Part shown: positions 44,265-57,646 of the stretch, piece after piece
Position numbering within the stretch: the stretch's first letter is position 1
Layout of the letters: every line of letters starts with the position of its first letter
Assembly: GCF_036231965.1 (NCBI RefSeq)
Contig: NZ_CP109499.1
Location: forward strand, 372,001-436,000
Direction: 5' to 3'
DNA from: Streptomyces sp. NBC_01428
GTDB taxonomy: Bacteria > Actinomycetota > Actinomycetes > Streptomycetales > Streptomycetaceae
DNA: 64,000 nucleotides
Made by a program: the position numbers and the translations under genes
Notes under the pieces: generated by a model
The model's input: the letters and a program-made list of their open reading frames with translations, nothing else
The model's database searches: none
Told to the model about the DNA's origin: nothing

Positions 44265-44474
44265 CCGGAACGCACACACGTGTCGTTCGGATGGCTGGAC
44301 TCCCCGCGCGAGGGGATGGTTGCGCTCCGGATCGTTGCGATTTCACGACTGCCCGCCGCCTCGGGCTCCTCGTTCACCGACGAGCCCGTACGCACGACCG
44401 ACGGGACGCCGCACCGGAACCGCCCGCGCGGGGCCATTGACCCTCACGTGGCGTCATGCCGCACAGTCGGTGGT

Positions 44475-45590
44475 GTGGAGGAGCATCTGACGGTGGGGCG
44501 GGTGGCGGAACTGGCCGGCGTGAGCGTCCGCACGCTGCATCACTATGACGAGATCGGCCTCGTACGGCCGTCGGTGCGGACCGGGGTCGGGTATCGGGCC
44601 TACGCGGCGGACGACGTGGAGCGGCTGCGGGAGGTGCTGGCCTACCGGCGGCTGGGCTTCGGGCTGCGCGAGATCGCGGATCTGGTCGACGACCCGGCCG
44701 TCGACGCGGTCGCGCACCTGCGCCGGCTGCGCGGCCTGCTGGCGCAGCAGCGCGACCGCGCTGTCGCGATGGTGACGGCGATCGACCGGGAACTGGAGGC
44801 GCGAGCGATGGGGATCAGGACGACACCGGAGGAGCAACTCACCATTTTCGGAGCGGAGTTGTACGACGCCATCGGGTCGGCGTACCCGGTGACGCGGCGA
44901 ACCGAACCGCGGATCGCCGCCCGGGTCTGGGACGCCCTCGGGGACGCCCGCACCGTGCTGAACGTCGGCGCCGGCACCGGCTCGTACGAGCCCCCCGACC
45001 GCGACGTCGTCGCGGTGGAGCCGTCGGCGGTCATGCGGTCCCAGCGCCCCGCCGACGCGGCGCCGTGCGTGGCCGCCGCGGCGGAGAGCCTCCCGTTCGA
45101 GGACCAGTCGTTCGACGCGGCGATGGCCTTCAGCACCGTGCATCACTGGCGGGACCCCATCGCCGGCCTGCGGGAGATGCGGCGCGTGGCCCGCCGCGTG
45201 GTGGTGTTCACGTACGACGCCGGTGACACCGGCCGGCGGGCGACGTTCTGGCTCACCCGCGACTACCTGCCCGAGTTCGCCGACCTCCTCGTCGACTGGC
45301 CCTCGCTGGCCGACCTGACCCGTGCCATCGGCGGCCGCGCGGAGCCGGTGCTCGTACCGTGGGACTGCGCCGACGGCTTCTTCGAGGCCCACTGGCGGCG
45401 GCCCGAGGCCTACTTGGACGAACCCGTGCGCCGCGCGGTGTCGGTGTGGACCCGGGTGGGGCCGGAGGCGGAACGGCGGGCGGTGGACGGACTCCGCGAC
45501 GACCTCTCCTCGGGCCGGTGGGCCGAGCGCAACCGCGACCTCGTCGCCCTCGACGCGGCAGAACTCGGCCTCCGCCTCCTCGTGGCCTGA
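44475..45590 (+). CDS. MerR regulator fused to a SAM methyltransferase
   Basis: This 371-residue protein has a MerR DNA-binding domain at 1-70 (LTVGRVAELAGVSVRTLHHYDEIGLVRPS) and the dimerising coiled coil at about 75-112. GIRTTPEEQLTIFG, the junction usually leading into a TipAS-like domain, follows. Here a class I methyltransferase replaces it: SAM loop VLNVGAGTGSYEP (GAGTG 165-169), acidic strand VVAVEPS, and FDAAMAFSTVHHWRDPIAGLREMRRVARR. The GTG start at 44475 lacks a strong ribosome binding site. It diverges from the broken surface protein. Gene control by SAM or substrate binding is possible. Confidence 0.88.
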   Translation: MEEHLTVGRVAELAGVSVRTLHHYDEIGLVRPSVRTGVGYRAYAADDVERLREVLAYRRLGFGLREIADLVDDPAVDAVAHLRRLRGLLAQQRDRAVAMVTAIDRELEARAMGIRTTPEEQLTIFGAELYDAIGSAYPVTRRTEPRIAARVWDALGDARTVLNVGAGTGSYEPPDRDVVAVEPSAVMRSQRPADAAPCVAAAAESLPFEDQSFDAAMAFSTVHHWRDPIAGLREMRRVARRVVVFTYDAGDTGRRATFWLTRDYLPEFADLLVDWPSLADLTRAIGGRAEPVLVPWDCADGFFEAHWRRPEAYLDEPVRRAVSVWTRVGPEAERRAVDGLRDDLSSGRWAERNRDLVALDAAELGLRLLVA

Positions 45591-45824
45591 TCCGCCACGA
45601 ATCGAAAGCACCGGGCAGGAGCCCCTCGCACGACCGCACCGTCCTCGACCGACACGAAACGCGCACCGGTCACGGCCCGATGCAGCGAGCGAGGAGCGCG
45701 GTCACTACGATCAGAGCCCAAGACAACCATTCGACCGGCTCGATGGGAGAACCGGTCAGGGTCGCCGATGCCGGGGTCCGCTCCCCGGGCTGCGGTGATC
45801 TTCCTGCCCAGGAGGACCCCCCGC

Positions 45825-48017
45825 ATGTTTCGACGTATTGGGATCACCGTCGTCCGACATCCCGTCTGGACGATCGTGGCTTGGCTCATCGCGGCAGTGG
45901 CGATCGTCGCCTCGGCTCCGGGCCTGCCTTCGAACAGTGACGAGAGCAGTTTCCTCCCCAAGAGTTACGAGTCCATCAAAGCGGCGGATCTCCAGGCGAA
46001 GGCGTTCCCCGGCGCCTTCACCCCGTCCGCGATCGCGCTGTACCAGCGCACCGACGGCGGCAAGCTCACCGCCGCCGACAAGAAGGACGTCGCCCGGATC
46101 ACCACCGAGCTGGGTCAGAAGAACATCGACCAGGTGCAGAAGGTCGTCCCCGGCCGGCCGTCCAAGGACGGCAGGTACGACCTCACCCTGGTCCAGATGG
46201 ACAGCAAGAACGCCGGCCAGCCCAAACAGGCCGACGCGGCCAAGGTGTTGCGGGACGACGTCAAGCAACTGACCAAGGGGACGGACCTCGACGTCAAGCT
46301 CGGCGGCTCCGCCGCGCAGGCGCTCGACCAACAGGACTCGTCCAAGCGCGGCCAGGCCCTGATCGGGATCGGTACCTTCCTGATCATCCTGGTGACCATG
46401 CTGATCATCTTCAGGGCGCCGATCCTCGCGGTTCTCCCCCTGATCCTGATCGGCGTGGTGGCCGCCATCGCCAACGGGCTGATCGCCTACGCCACCAAGC
46501 TCTTCGACCTCCAGGCGAACAGTTCGGTGTCCTCGATCCTCATCGTCGTGCTGTTCGGCGTGGGCACGGACTACTTCCTGTTCCTGATGTTCCGTTACCG
46601 CGAACGCCTGCGGGCCGGGGACGAGTCGAAGGAGGCGATGATCAACGCGGTGGGCCGGGTCGGTGAGGCCATCGCCTCGGCGGCCGGCGCCGTCATCATC
46701 GCCTTCCTGGCACTGGTGCTGTCCACGCTGGGATTCCTCAAGCAGATGGGCCCGGCGCTCGCCATCTCCGTCGCCGTCACCCTGGTCGCGGGCCTGACCC
46801 TGGTCCCGGCCGTGGTGTCGCTCATCGGGCCGAAGGTCTTCTGGCCCTCGAAGTCCTGGCAACAGGAGCCGGAGAACGCCCGGTTCGCCGCCCTCGGCCG
46901 CGGTGTACAGCGCCGTCCGGCACTGACCGCGGCACTCTCCGGGCTCGTCCTGGTCGCCCTGTCGCTGGGCGTGTTCGGGTACAACGCCACGTTCGACCTG
47001 GCATCGGGCTCCATGCCCAAGACCAAGGAGTCCATGGTCGTCCAGGACGAGATGCAGAAGGCGTACTCGGCGGGCGCCGCCGCGCCCACCGACGTCTACC
47101 TGTCGAGCACCGACGGCAAGCCGCTGGACAAGGCCGCCTTCCCCGCGTACGAGAAGAGTCTCGGCGCGGTGGACGGCGTCGCGAGCGCGAGCATGACCCA
47201 GGTGAACAAGGCGGGCACGACCGCCGACTTCACGGTCACCCTCAAGTATGAGGCGTCGACGGACCAGGCGATCGACACGGTGGGCAGCGTGCGGGACGTC
47301 GCGCATGCCGACGCACCCGAGGGCACCGAGGCCCTCGTCGGTGGCATGTCCTCCATCTACAAGGACATCGACACGGCGGTCAACCACGACTACCGGACGG
47401 TCTTCCCCGTCGCCGCGATCCTCATCATGATCATCCTGGGACTCCTGCTGCGCAGTGTGGTCGCCCCCTTGTACCTGATGGCCTCGGTGGGCCTCGGGTT
47501 CGGCGCGACCCTCGGTGCGACCGTGTGGATCTTCCAGGAAGGGCAGGGGCACTCGGGCCTGATGTTCATGCTGCCCGTGATCATGTACCTGTTCGTGGTC
47601 GCCATCGGTACGGACTACAACATCCTCATGATCGCCCGGCTCCGCGAGGAGGCCCGCGAGGGCCGGGATCCGCGTGAGGCGGCCGGCATGGCGCTGAGGC
47701 ACGCCGGTCCGACCGTGGCCGCGGCGGGCTTCATCCTCGCGGCGACCTTCGCCACGATGATGCTGGCGGGCAACGCGCTGCTCACGGAGATGGGATTCGC
47801 GGTCTCGTTCGGCATCGCGATCGCCGCCTTCGTGATGGCGATGTTCTTCACGCCGAGCCTCACCGCCCTGATCGGTCACGCGGCATGGTGGCCGGGGCAC
47901 GCGGACCGGGCCCAGGTGGAGGCGACCGGAACCGGAACGGAGCCCGTCGGCCCCGGACCGTTCGCCGACGAGGACCGGGACGTCCTCGCCGACGATCCCT
48001 CGGGACGCCGCGGGTAG
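45825..48017 (+). CDS. MMPL/RND-family transporter
   Basis: This 730-residue inner-membrane exporter has 12 predicted helices in two halves, each with a large external loop after its first helix (about 37-185 and about 380-510). The family's proton-relay motif occurs in both halves, GVGTDYFLFLMFRYRER and AIGTDYNILMIARLREE. The ATG at 45825 has GGAGGA eight bases upstream. MMPL proteins export lipids, siderophores or polyketides. The gene stands alone with its own terminator (48031-48070), and no lipid pathway gene lies beside it. Confidence 0.95.
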   Translation: MFRRIGITVVRHPVWTIVAWLIAAVAIVASAPGLPSNSDESSFLPKSYESIKAADLQAKAFPGAFTPSAIALYQRTDGGKLTAADKKDVARITTELGQKNIDQVQKVVPGRPSKDGRYDLTLVQMDSKNAGQPKQADAAKVLRDDVKQLTKGTDLDVKLGGSAAQALDQQDSSKRGQALIGIGTFLIILVTMLIIFRAPILAVLPLILIGVVAAIANGLIAYATKLFDLQANSSVSSILIVVLFGVGTDYFLFLMFRYRERLRAGDESKEAMINAVGRVGEAIASAAGAVIIAFLALVLSTLGFLKQMGPALAISVAVTLVAGLTLVPAVVSLIGPKVFWPSKSWQQEPENARFAALGRGVQRRPALTAALSGLVLVALSLGVFGYNATFDLASGSMPKTKESMVVQDEMQKAYSAGAAAPTDVYLSSTDGKPLDKAAFPAYEKSLGAVDGVASASMTQVNKAGTTADFTVTLKYEASTDQAIDTVGSVRDVAHADAPEGTEALVGGMSSIYKDIDTAVNHDYRTVFPVAAILIMIILGLLLRSVVAPLYLMASVGLGFGATLGATVWIFQEGQGHSGLMFMLPVIMYLFVVAIGTDYNILMIARLREEAREGRDPREAAGMALRHAGPTVAAAGFILAATFATMMLAGNALLTEMGFAVSFGIAIAAFVMAMFFTPSLTALIGHAAWWPGHADRAQVEATGTGTEPVGPGPFADEDRDVLADDPSGRRG

Positions 48018-48030
48018 CACCCGTGGAACC

Positions 48031-48070
48031 GGCTGCTGCCGGGCCGGCGACCTCCGGCCCGGCAGCAGCC
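48031..48070. terminator. Bidirectional hairpin terminator between MMPL and dehydrogenase genes
   Basis: A perfect 17-base GC-rich stem (48031-48047 with 48054-48070) and a 6-base loop sit 14 bases after one stop and 17 after the convergent one. Confidence 0.85.
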
Positions 48071-48086
48071 CACCGTTTCTCTCGGC

Positions 48087-49244
48087 TCAGTGGACCGCGG
48101 ATGCCTCGCGCGCGTGGGGGTACTCGGCGGGCCGGTGCTGGAAGGAGAGGATCTTCGGGTTCTGGACGACGCCCTCGCGGATCTCGATGGCCTTTCTCAG
48201 CGTGACGTCCGCGTCCCAGCCGGCGGGACCGCTCATGACCTTGCGCAGATAGGGAAGCAGCGCCTCGCTGATCTCCCAGGTGGCGGAGTTCCACAGGTGC
48301 GACGGACTGTGGTCCACCGCGTAGTAGTGGCAGCCCGGACCCACCGTGTGCATGGGTTCGCCGAAGGTGGTGGGGCGGGCCCAGGCGAAGCCCATGCCCT
48401 CGTCGCAGGCGACGTCGATGAAGAAGGTCTCCGGGCGGAACACGGCGAGTTCCTCGTCGGTGACGAACATGAGGGGCGCGTCGGTGTCCTGCAGGACGCA
48501 GTTGACGATGACGTCGAACCCGGCCAGGTACTCCGCCAGCGGCACGGACCCGTTCGCGGTGACGGCCTCCAGCCGTGACGGATCGTCCTCCCGCTCCGCG
48601 AAGTGGCCCATCACGACCGAGGGCATCGGCGAAGCGACCGCCGCGGCGGCACGCTGCGTGAGCACCGTGACGTCGGAGATGCCCATGGCGCCCAGGCCCG
48701 TGACCGCCCCGCGCGCCGTGGCGCCGAAGCTGATGACCACCGCACGCAGCCGACGCCCGTAGCTGCCGGTCAGGCCGCCGAGCTGGAGGGCGTGCAGCAC
48801 CGAGCAGTAGCCGGCGAGTTCATTGTTCTTGTGGAACACGTGGACGCTGAAGGCGCCCTTGGACGTCCAGTGGTTCATGGCTTCCCAGGCGATGAAGGTC
48901 AGCCGTCGGTCGATCCCGATCTGCGTCATCTTCTCGTCCTGGACGCAGTGCGGCCATCCCCACAGCACCTGGCCCTCGCGCAGCTCGGCGACATCCTCGT
49001 GCATGGGCTTGGGCAGCAGCAGGACGTCACACTCGGCGAGCAGTTGCTCACGGGTGCGCAGACCTGCCACGAGTGGTCGCAGGGCGTCGTCGGCGACGCC
49101 GAACCGTTGGCCGTAGCCCTGTTCGAGGAAGATCCTCTCGCGTATGTCCGGAGCGATCCGGTCGAGGTGGCGGGGGTGCAGCGGCAGACGGAACTCGTTC
49201 TCCTTGCGGGAGGAGGCGAGTACTCCGAGACTCATCAGGCTCAT
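48087..49244 (-). CDS. N5-(carboxyethyl)ornithine synthase-like dehydrogenase
   Basis: This 385-residue protein is of the alanine dehydrogenase/PNT fold, closest by eye to N5-(carboxyethyl)ornithine synthase. It starts LGVLASSRKENEFRLPLHP, with the substrate-binding Lys in LLLPKPMHEDVAELREGQVLWGWPHCVQDEKMTQ. The NAD-binding region is RAVVISFGATARGAVTGLGAMGISDVTVLTQR. The late DEGMGFAWARPTTFGEP and HYYAVDHSPSHLWNSATWEIS blocks match this subgroup. The reaction would be reductive coupling of pyruvate and ornithine or a related amine. The start codon is uncertain (49244, or an ATG three codons later). Confidence 0.8.
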   Translation of the reverse strand: MSLMSLGVLASSRKENEFRLPLHPRHLDRIAPDIRERIFLEQGYGQRFGVADDALRPLVAGLRTREQLLAECDVLLLPKPMHEDVAELREGQVLWGWPHCVQDEKMTQIGIDRRLTFIAWEAMNHWTSKGAFSVHVFHKNNELAGYCSVLHALQLGGLTGSYGRRLRAVVISFGATARGAVTGLGAMGISDVTVLTQRAAAAVASPMPSVVMGHFAEREDDPSRLEAVTANGSVPLAEYLAGFDVIVNCVLQDTDAPLMFVTDEELAVFRPETFFIDVACDEGMGFAWARPTTFGEPMHTVGPGCHYYAVDHSPSHLWNSATWEISEALLPYLRKVMSGPAGWDADVTLRKAIEIREGVVQNPKILSFQHRPAEYPHAREASAVH

Positions 49245-49450
49245 GTGGGGCGGCTCATCTCCGACCGGACGCGAGTGCTCCGGCCATTGCCGTTCCCCGA
49301 GGGCGACGCCGAAACGGATGACGGCGTGCGAGGTGCGCTCGGTACCGCCACCGTACTCCCGTCCAGGCGCCTCCCCACGCCTGTGTTCGTCGTCCTCCGA
49401 GGTCCGGGCGCCCCTCACCGGACGGCGCGGCCCGCCGCGGCCCCGTGCGG

Positions 49451-54310
<4,860 letters not shown>

Positions 54311-54667
54311 GTGAACGACCGCACTCTGACCGTCACTCGACACACCCACGCCGACGGCGCCACGGTGCTGACCGTAGCCGGTGAACTCGACCACCACACC
54401 GCGCCGGACCTCGCCCGGGTCATCACGGAGACACCCTTCACCCCGGACGTCCCCCTGCTGATGGAGATCTCCGAGCTGACCTACTGCGACTCCACCGGGC
54501 TCACGGTGTTCGTCAGCGCCTACGACCGCGCGCTCAAGGCCTCGTCGCGTCTTCTGCTGGTCGGGATGAACGCCGACCTGATGCACCTGTTCCGCATCGT
54601 GGGCCTCGATCAGCTCTTCATGTTCCAGCCCACCGTCGAGGACGCCATCGACGCCCTTCACGCCTGA
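54311..54667 (+). CDS. Second STAS-domain anti-sigma factor antagonist
   Basis: This 118-residue STAS protein has GATVLTVAGELDHHTAPDLARVI at about 15-37. The Ser in LTYCDSTGLTVFVSAYDRAL at about 57-76 is the expected phosphorylation site, and the C-terminal VGLDQLFMFQPTVEDAIDAL is typical. The GTG at 54311 has AGGAG five bases upstream. It diverges from the hybrid kinase/SpoIIE operon and is a likely extra substrate of the same phosphatase (inference). Confidence 0.92.
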   Translation: MNDRTLTVTRHTHADGATVLTVAGELDHHTAPDLARVITETPFTPDVPLLMEISELTYCDSTGLTVFVSAYDRALKASSRLLLVGMNADLMHLFRIVGLDQLFMFQPTVEDAIDALHA

Positions 54668-54710
54668 GCGGCGCTGCCGGCGGGCCTGCAGCGCGGCAAC
54701 CCGCACGCGG

Positions 54711-55400
54711 TCAGCGGCCCGCGGTCGCGCTCAGGCCGTCCAGGAGCAGATCGAGGCCGGTGGTGAACTGGTCGCGGTCGTCATGGTCCCGCAGGTCCGT
54801 GGTCGTGCCCGTCAGGAAGGGGTACTCGGCGGGGTCGAGCGCGGCCCAGTGTTCGGCGGTCCGGGTCAGGAACGCGGCGCGGCTGGTGGCCGTGCCGACG
54901 GTGACGCCCGGGGCGATGATCTCGGCACTCACGCCGGTGATGTAGTACGAGATCGAGGTGGAGACCGCGAACTGCCGCTCGGCGGGCAGTCCCGTCCGTG
55001 CCACGAGGGTGCCGATGCGGTCGAGCAGTCGCAGGGCGTTCTCCAGCGTGGCCGGCGCGGTGACGTGGGACGCCGCCCATGGGTGCCGGTCAAGGGCGTC
55101 GAAGACGGCGACGGCGAGCGTACGCAGCCCGGCGACGGCGTCCCCCTCCGTGCGGGGGACCGTGCCGAAGGCGTGGCCGAGGACCTGGTCCGCGGCGAGG
55201 GCGACGAGTTCGTCCTTGTTCGCCACATGCCAGTACAGGGCGCCGGGTCCGGTGTCGAGCTGCTTGGCCAGCAGCCGGAAGGTCAGTCCCCGCTCCCCGT
55301 GCTGGTCGAGCAGGGCGACGGCCGCGCTGACGATGATCTCTTGCGACAGGGCGTCGGGGCGCCCCTTCCCGTCGGGTGCTCTTCCTCGTGTGCGCGGCAT
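54711..55400 (-). CDS. TetR-class repressor (TetR_C_1 type) of the flavin monooxygenase
   Basis: This 229-residue repressor has its helix-turn-helix at about 18-65 (SQEIIVSAAVALLDQHGERGLTFRLLAKQLDTGPGALYWHVANKDELVALAADQVL). The C-terminal domain resembles the tetracycline-repressor class (TLENALRLLDRIGTLVARTGLPAERQF, then YYITGVSAEI). The ATG is at 55400. It is back to back with a TetX-like gene across a 39-base palindrome, so regulation of both genes is very likely. Confidence 0.93.
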   Translation of the reverse strand: MPRTRGRAPDGKGRPDALSQEIIVSAAVALLDQHGERGLTFRLLAKQLDTGPGALYWHVANKDELVALAADQVLGHAFGTVPRTEGDAVAGLRTLAVAVFDALDRHPWAASHVTAPATLENALRLLDRIGTLVARTGLPAERQFAVSTSISYYITGVSAEIIAPGVTVGTATSRAAFLTRTAEHWAALDPAEYPFLTGTTTDLRDHDDRDQFTTGLDLLLDGLSATAGR

Positions 55401-55409
55401 GACCACATT

Positions 55410-55439
55410 TTGACACACCCTGGATCGGTGTTCCATATT
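55410..55439 (+). promoter_or_regulatory. Promoter for the TetX-like gene, overlapping the operator
   Basis: TTGACA (55410-55415) and CATATT (55434-55439) are 18 bases apart. The left operator arm (55421-55437) lies between and over them, so bound repressor would exclude RNA polymerase. Confidence 0.6.
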
Positions 55440-55459
55440 GGTTATGGAACACCGATCCA
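55421..55459. promoter_or_regulatory. 39-base TetR operator palindrome
   Basis: Perfect 17-base arms (TGGATCGGTGTTCCATA at 55421-55437 and its complement at 55443-55459) flank a 5-base centre. This is the longest perfect repeat in the window and lies between the TetR and monooxygenase starts. Confidence 0.85.
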
Positions 55460-55512
55460 TAATGTGTCCGGCGAGCGCCCAGCGCCGTCGCGGGCACGGG
55501 AACGAGGAAGCC

Positions 55513-56676
55513 ATGACCACCACCCACCACCCCATCGCCATCGTGGGCGCCGGCCTCGGGGGCCTGACCCTCGCCCGGGTCCTGCACGTCCACGGCATCC
55601 CCGCGACCGTCTTCGAGGCGGACCCCTCGGCCGCGTCCCGCACCCAGGGCGGCCAGCTCGACATCCACGAGGACGACGGGCAGCGCGCGCTGGCCGACGC
55701 CGGCCTCACCGACGCGTTCCGCGCGATCATCCACGAGGGAGCCGAGGCACTGCGCGTGCTCGACCAGGACGGAAAGCTGCTCCACGACGAGCCGGACGAC
55801 GGCTTGGCGCAGCGCCCCGAAGTGCTGCGCGGAGACCTGCGCGGGATCCTGCTCGACTCGCTGCCGGACCGGACCGTCCAGTGGGGGCGCAAGGTCGGCG
55901 CCGTCCGCTCCCTCGGCGACGGCCGGCACGAGCTGACCTTCACCGACGGCACGACCGTGACCAGCGGCCTGCTCGTCGGTGCCGACGGCGCCTGGTCGAA
56001 GGTCCGCCCCCTGCTCTCCGGCGCCACACCCCGGTACATCGGCACGACGTTCATCGACACCTATCTCCACGACGCCGACCGGAAGCACCGTGCGGCGGCC
56101 GAGGCGGTCGGTGTCGGCGCCATGTACGCGCTGACCCCGGGCAAGGGGATCGTCGCGCACCGCGAGGCGGGAAACATCCTGCACACGTACGTGCAGCTGA
56201 ACCGCCCCGCCGACTGGATCGCCGGCATCGACTTCACCGACGCCTCCGCCGCGACCGCCCGGGTGGCGGCCGAGTTCGACGGCTGGGCACCGGAACTCAG
56301 GGCACTGATCACCGACGGTGAGACCACACCGGTCGCGCGCATGATCCACACCCTCCCGGACGGGCACCGGTGGGACCGTGTGCCCGGGGTGACGCTTCTC
56401 GGCGACGCGGCACACCTGATGCCGCCGTCGGGCGACGGCGCGAACCTGGCGATGTTCGACGGCGCCGAACTCGCCAAGGCGATCGCCGCGCACGGCGACG
56501 ACCTCGAAGCGGCTCTCGCGGCCTACGAGACGGCGCTGTTCGCCCGCACCGAGCCCTTCTACGCCGACGCCCACGAGATCCTGGACCTCTGCCTCGGCGA
56601 CCGCGCGCCGTTCGGACTCATCGATCTCTTCAACGGCGTTCCCCAGGGCGGGGACGGTACGCGGGAGCAGGGCTGA
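55513..56676 (+). CDS. TetX-like FAD-dependent monooxygenase
   Basis: This 387-residue class A flavoprotein has the dinucleotide loop IVGAGLGGLTLARVLHVHG at about 10-28. The block RTQGGQLDIHEDDGQRALADAGL at about 45-67 matches TetX's GG-LDLH-GQ-A segment. EVLRGDLRGILLDSL and the FAD motif GDAAHLMPPSGDGANLAMFDGAELA at about 298-322 also resemble TetX. Relatives hydroxylate tetracyclines or other aromatic polyketides. The ATG has GAGGAAG upstream. Pairing with a TetR-class repressor supports inducible detoxification or tailoring. No polyketide synthase is in the window. Confidence 0.9.
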   Translation: MTTTHHPIAIVGAGLGGLTLARVLHVHGIPATVFEADPSAASRTQGGQLDIHEDDGQRALADAGLTDAFRAIIHEGAEALRVLDQDGKLLHDEPDDGLAQRPEVLRGDLRGILLDSLPDRTVQWGRKVGAVRSLGDGRHELTFTDGTTVTSGLLVGADGAWSKVRPLLSGATPRYIGTTFIDTYLHDADRKHRAAAEAVGVGAMYALTPGKGIVAHREAGNILHTYVQLNRPADWIAGIDFTDASAATARVAAEFDGWAPELRALITDGETTPVARMIHTLPDGHRWDRVPGVTLLGDAAHLMPPSGDGANLAMFDGAELAKAIAAHGDDLEAALAAYETALFARTEPFYADAHEILDLCLGDRAPFGLIDLFNGVPQGGDGTREQG

Positions 56677-56719
56677 GCCCTCCCACCCTTCTTGTGCAAG
56701 CGCCTTCAGGCGGACGCGC

Positions 56720-57556
56720 TCACGACGCGTCCAGGTCGCCGTACAGCACGTGGTGGTCCGAGTACGACGACGGACGCACGGCGTGTCCGGTCGGCACGAG
56801 GCCCCGCAGGAAGACGTAGTCGAACGTGCTCTGCCAGTCGGTCGTCGGCTCGCAGTCGCCCGTGGACGAGGGGCCGCATCGCGGGTCCACGTCCACGGCC
56901 AAGGCCCACATCGGGGCGAGTTCGGGAGCATCGGGAACGGCGTTGAAATCACCGAGGACGACGGCACGGTCGTGCCGGGCGACTTCCGCGGCGAGGACGC
57001 GTGCCTGTCCCGCTCGGACCGTCTCCTGTCGTCGCTCGGCGAAGTGCGTGTTGAAGACCCGCAGCGGCCGGCCGTCCACCGTGGTGGTGACCGCCATGTA
57101 CCCGCGGTCCTCGGACCCGCCGTCGGGATACTCCGCCGTGACGAGATCCCTCATGGGTGCGGCCGAGAGAATCGCCTGGCCGTAGCCTCCCGGACTCCAG
57201 GGTGCTCCACCGCAGCGGCCCCAATTGCGCAGGACGGAACCGAACTCGACCTGGTAGGTGAGTCCGTACAGGTCCTCCAGGTAGTCCACGATCCTCTCGA
57301 CGTCCCCCACGCACGCCTCTTGCAGGCCGACGACCTGGGGCGCGTACGAGGCGATCTCCGACGCGCGGTCGACGTTGCTCCCCGCACAGGGGTTGCAGAG
57401 GTTCCAGGTCATGACGCGGTTCGGGACGACGTCGACGGCGGCGTCCACGGCTCCCGACCTGACGAAAGGAGAACTACTGGGCGCGGTGGGGCCGATGAGC
57501 ACCAGGCACGCCACGATCACGGCACCCGCGATCAGTTGCGTGCGTCCCTTCGCCAC
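56720..57556 (-). CDS. Secreted endonuclease/exonuclease/phosphatase family protein
   Basis: This 278-residue protein has an N-terminal hydrophobic segment (IAGAVIVACLVLIG, about 8-21) acting as signal or anchor. The EEP fold follows: RVMTWNLCNPC (catalytic Asn region), VVGLQEAC (metal Glu), VFNTHFAE, VVLGDFNAVPD, and the terminal SYSDHHVLYGDL (catalytic Asp-His). Five cysteines suggest disulfides outside the cell. The GTG at 57556 has GAGGGGG six bases upstream, better than a GTG 16 codons earlier. The substrate is nucleic acid or phospho-ester; unknown. Confidence 0.87.
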   Translation of the reverse strand: MAKGRTQLIAGAVIVACLVLIGPTAPSSSPFVRSGAVDAAVDVVPNRVMTWNLCNPCAGSNVDRASEIASYAPQVVGLQEACVGDVERIVDYLEDLYGLTYQVEFGSVLRNWGRCGGAPWSPGGYGQAILSAAPMRDLVTAEYPDGGSEDRGYMAVTTTVDGRPLRVFNTHFAERRQETVRAGQARVLAAEVARHDRAVVLGDFNAVPDAPELAPMWALAVDVDPRCGPSSTGDCEPTTDWQSTFDYVFLRGLVPTGHAVRPSSYSDHHVLYGDLDAS

Positions 57557-57646
57557 CGGCGGCCCCCTCACGGCGGACAACCCCTTCGCGGGCGTCCTCT
57601 TCACACGAGGATAAGAGGTGTGCCGCTCCTGCCCGAGAGCAGCCGG

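Noticed and set aside
42969..44474. Long open frame on the plus strand running into the MerR-methyltransferase gene
   Set aside because: It is antisense to the surface-protein gene, its composition is that of a mirrored frame, and the MerR homology begins only at 44475.
45756..48020. A 754-codon open frame on the minus strand
   Set aside because: It is antisense to the MMPL transporter and has the His/Arg/Asp/Gly-rich composition of a shadow frame.
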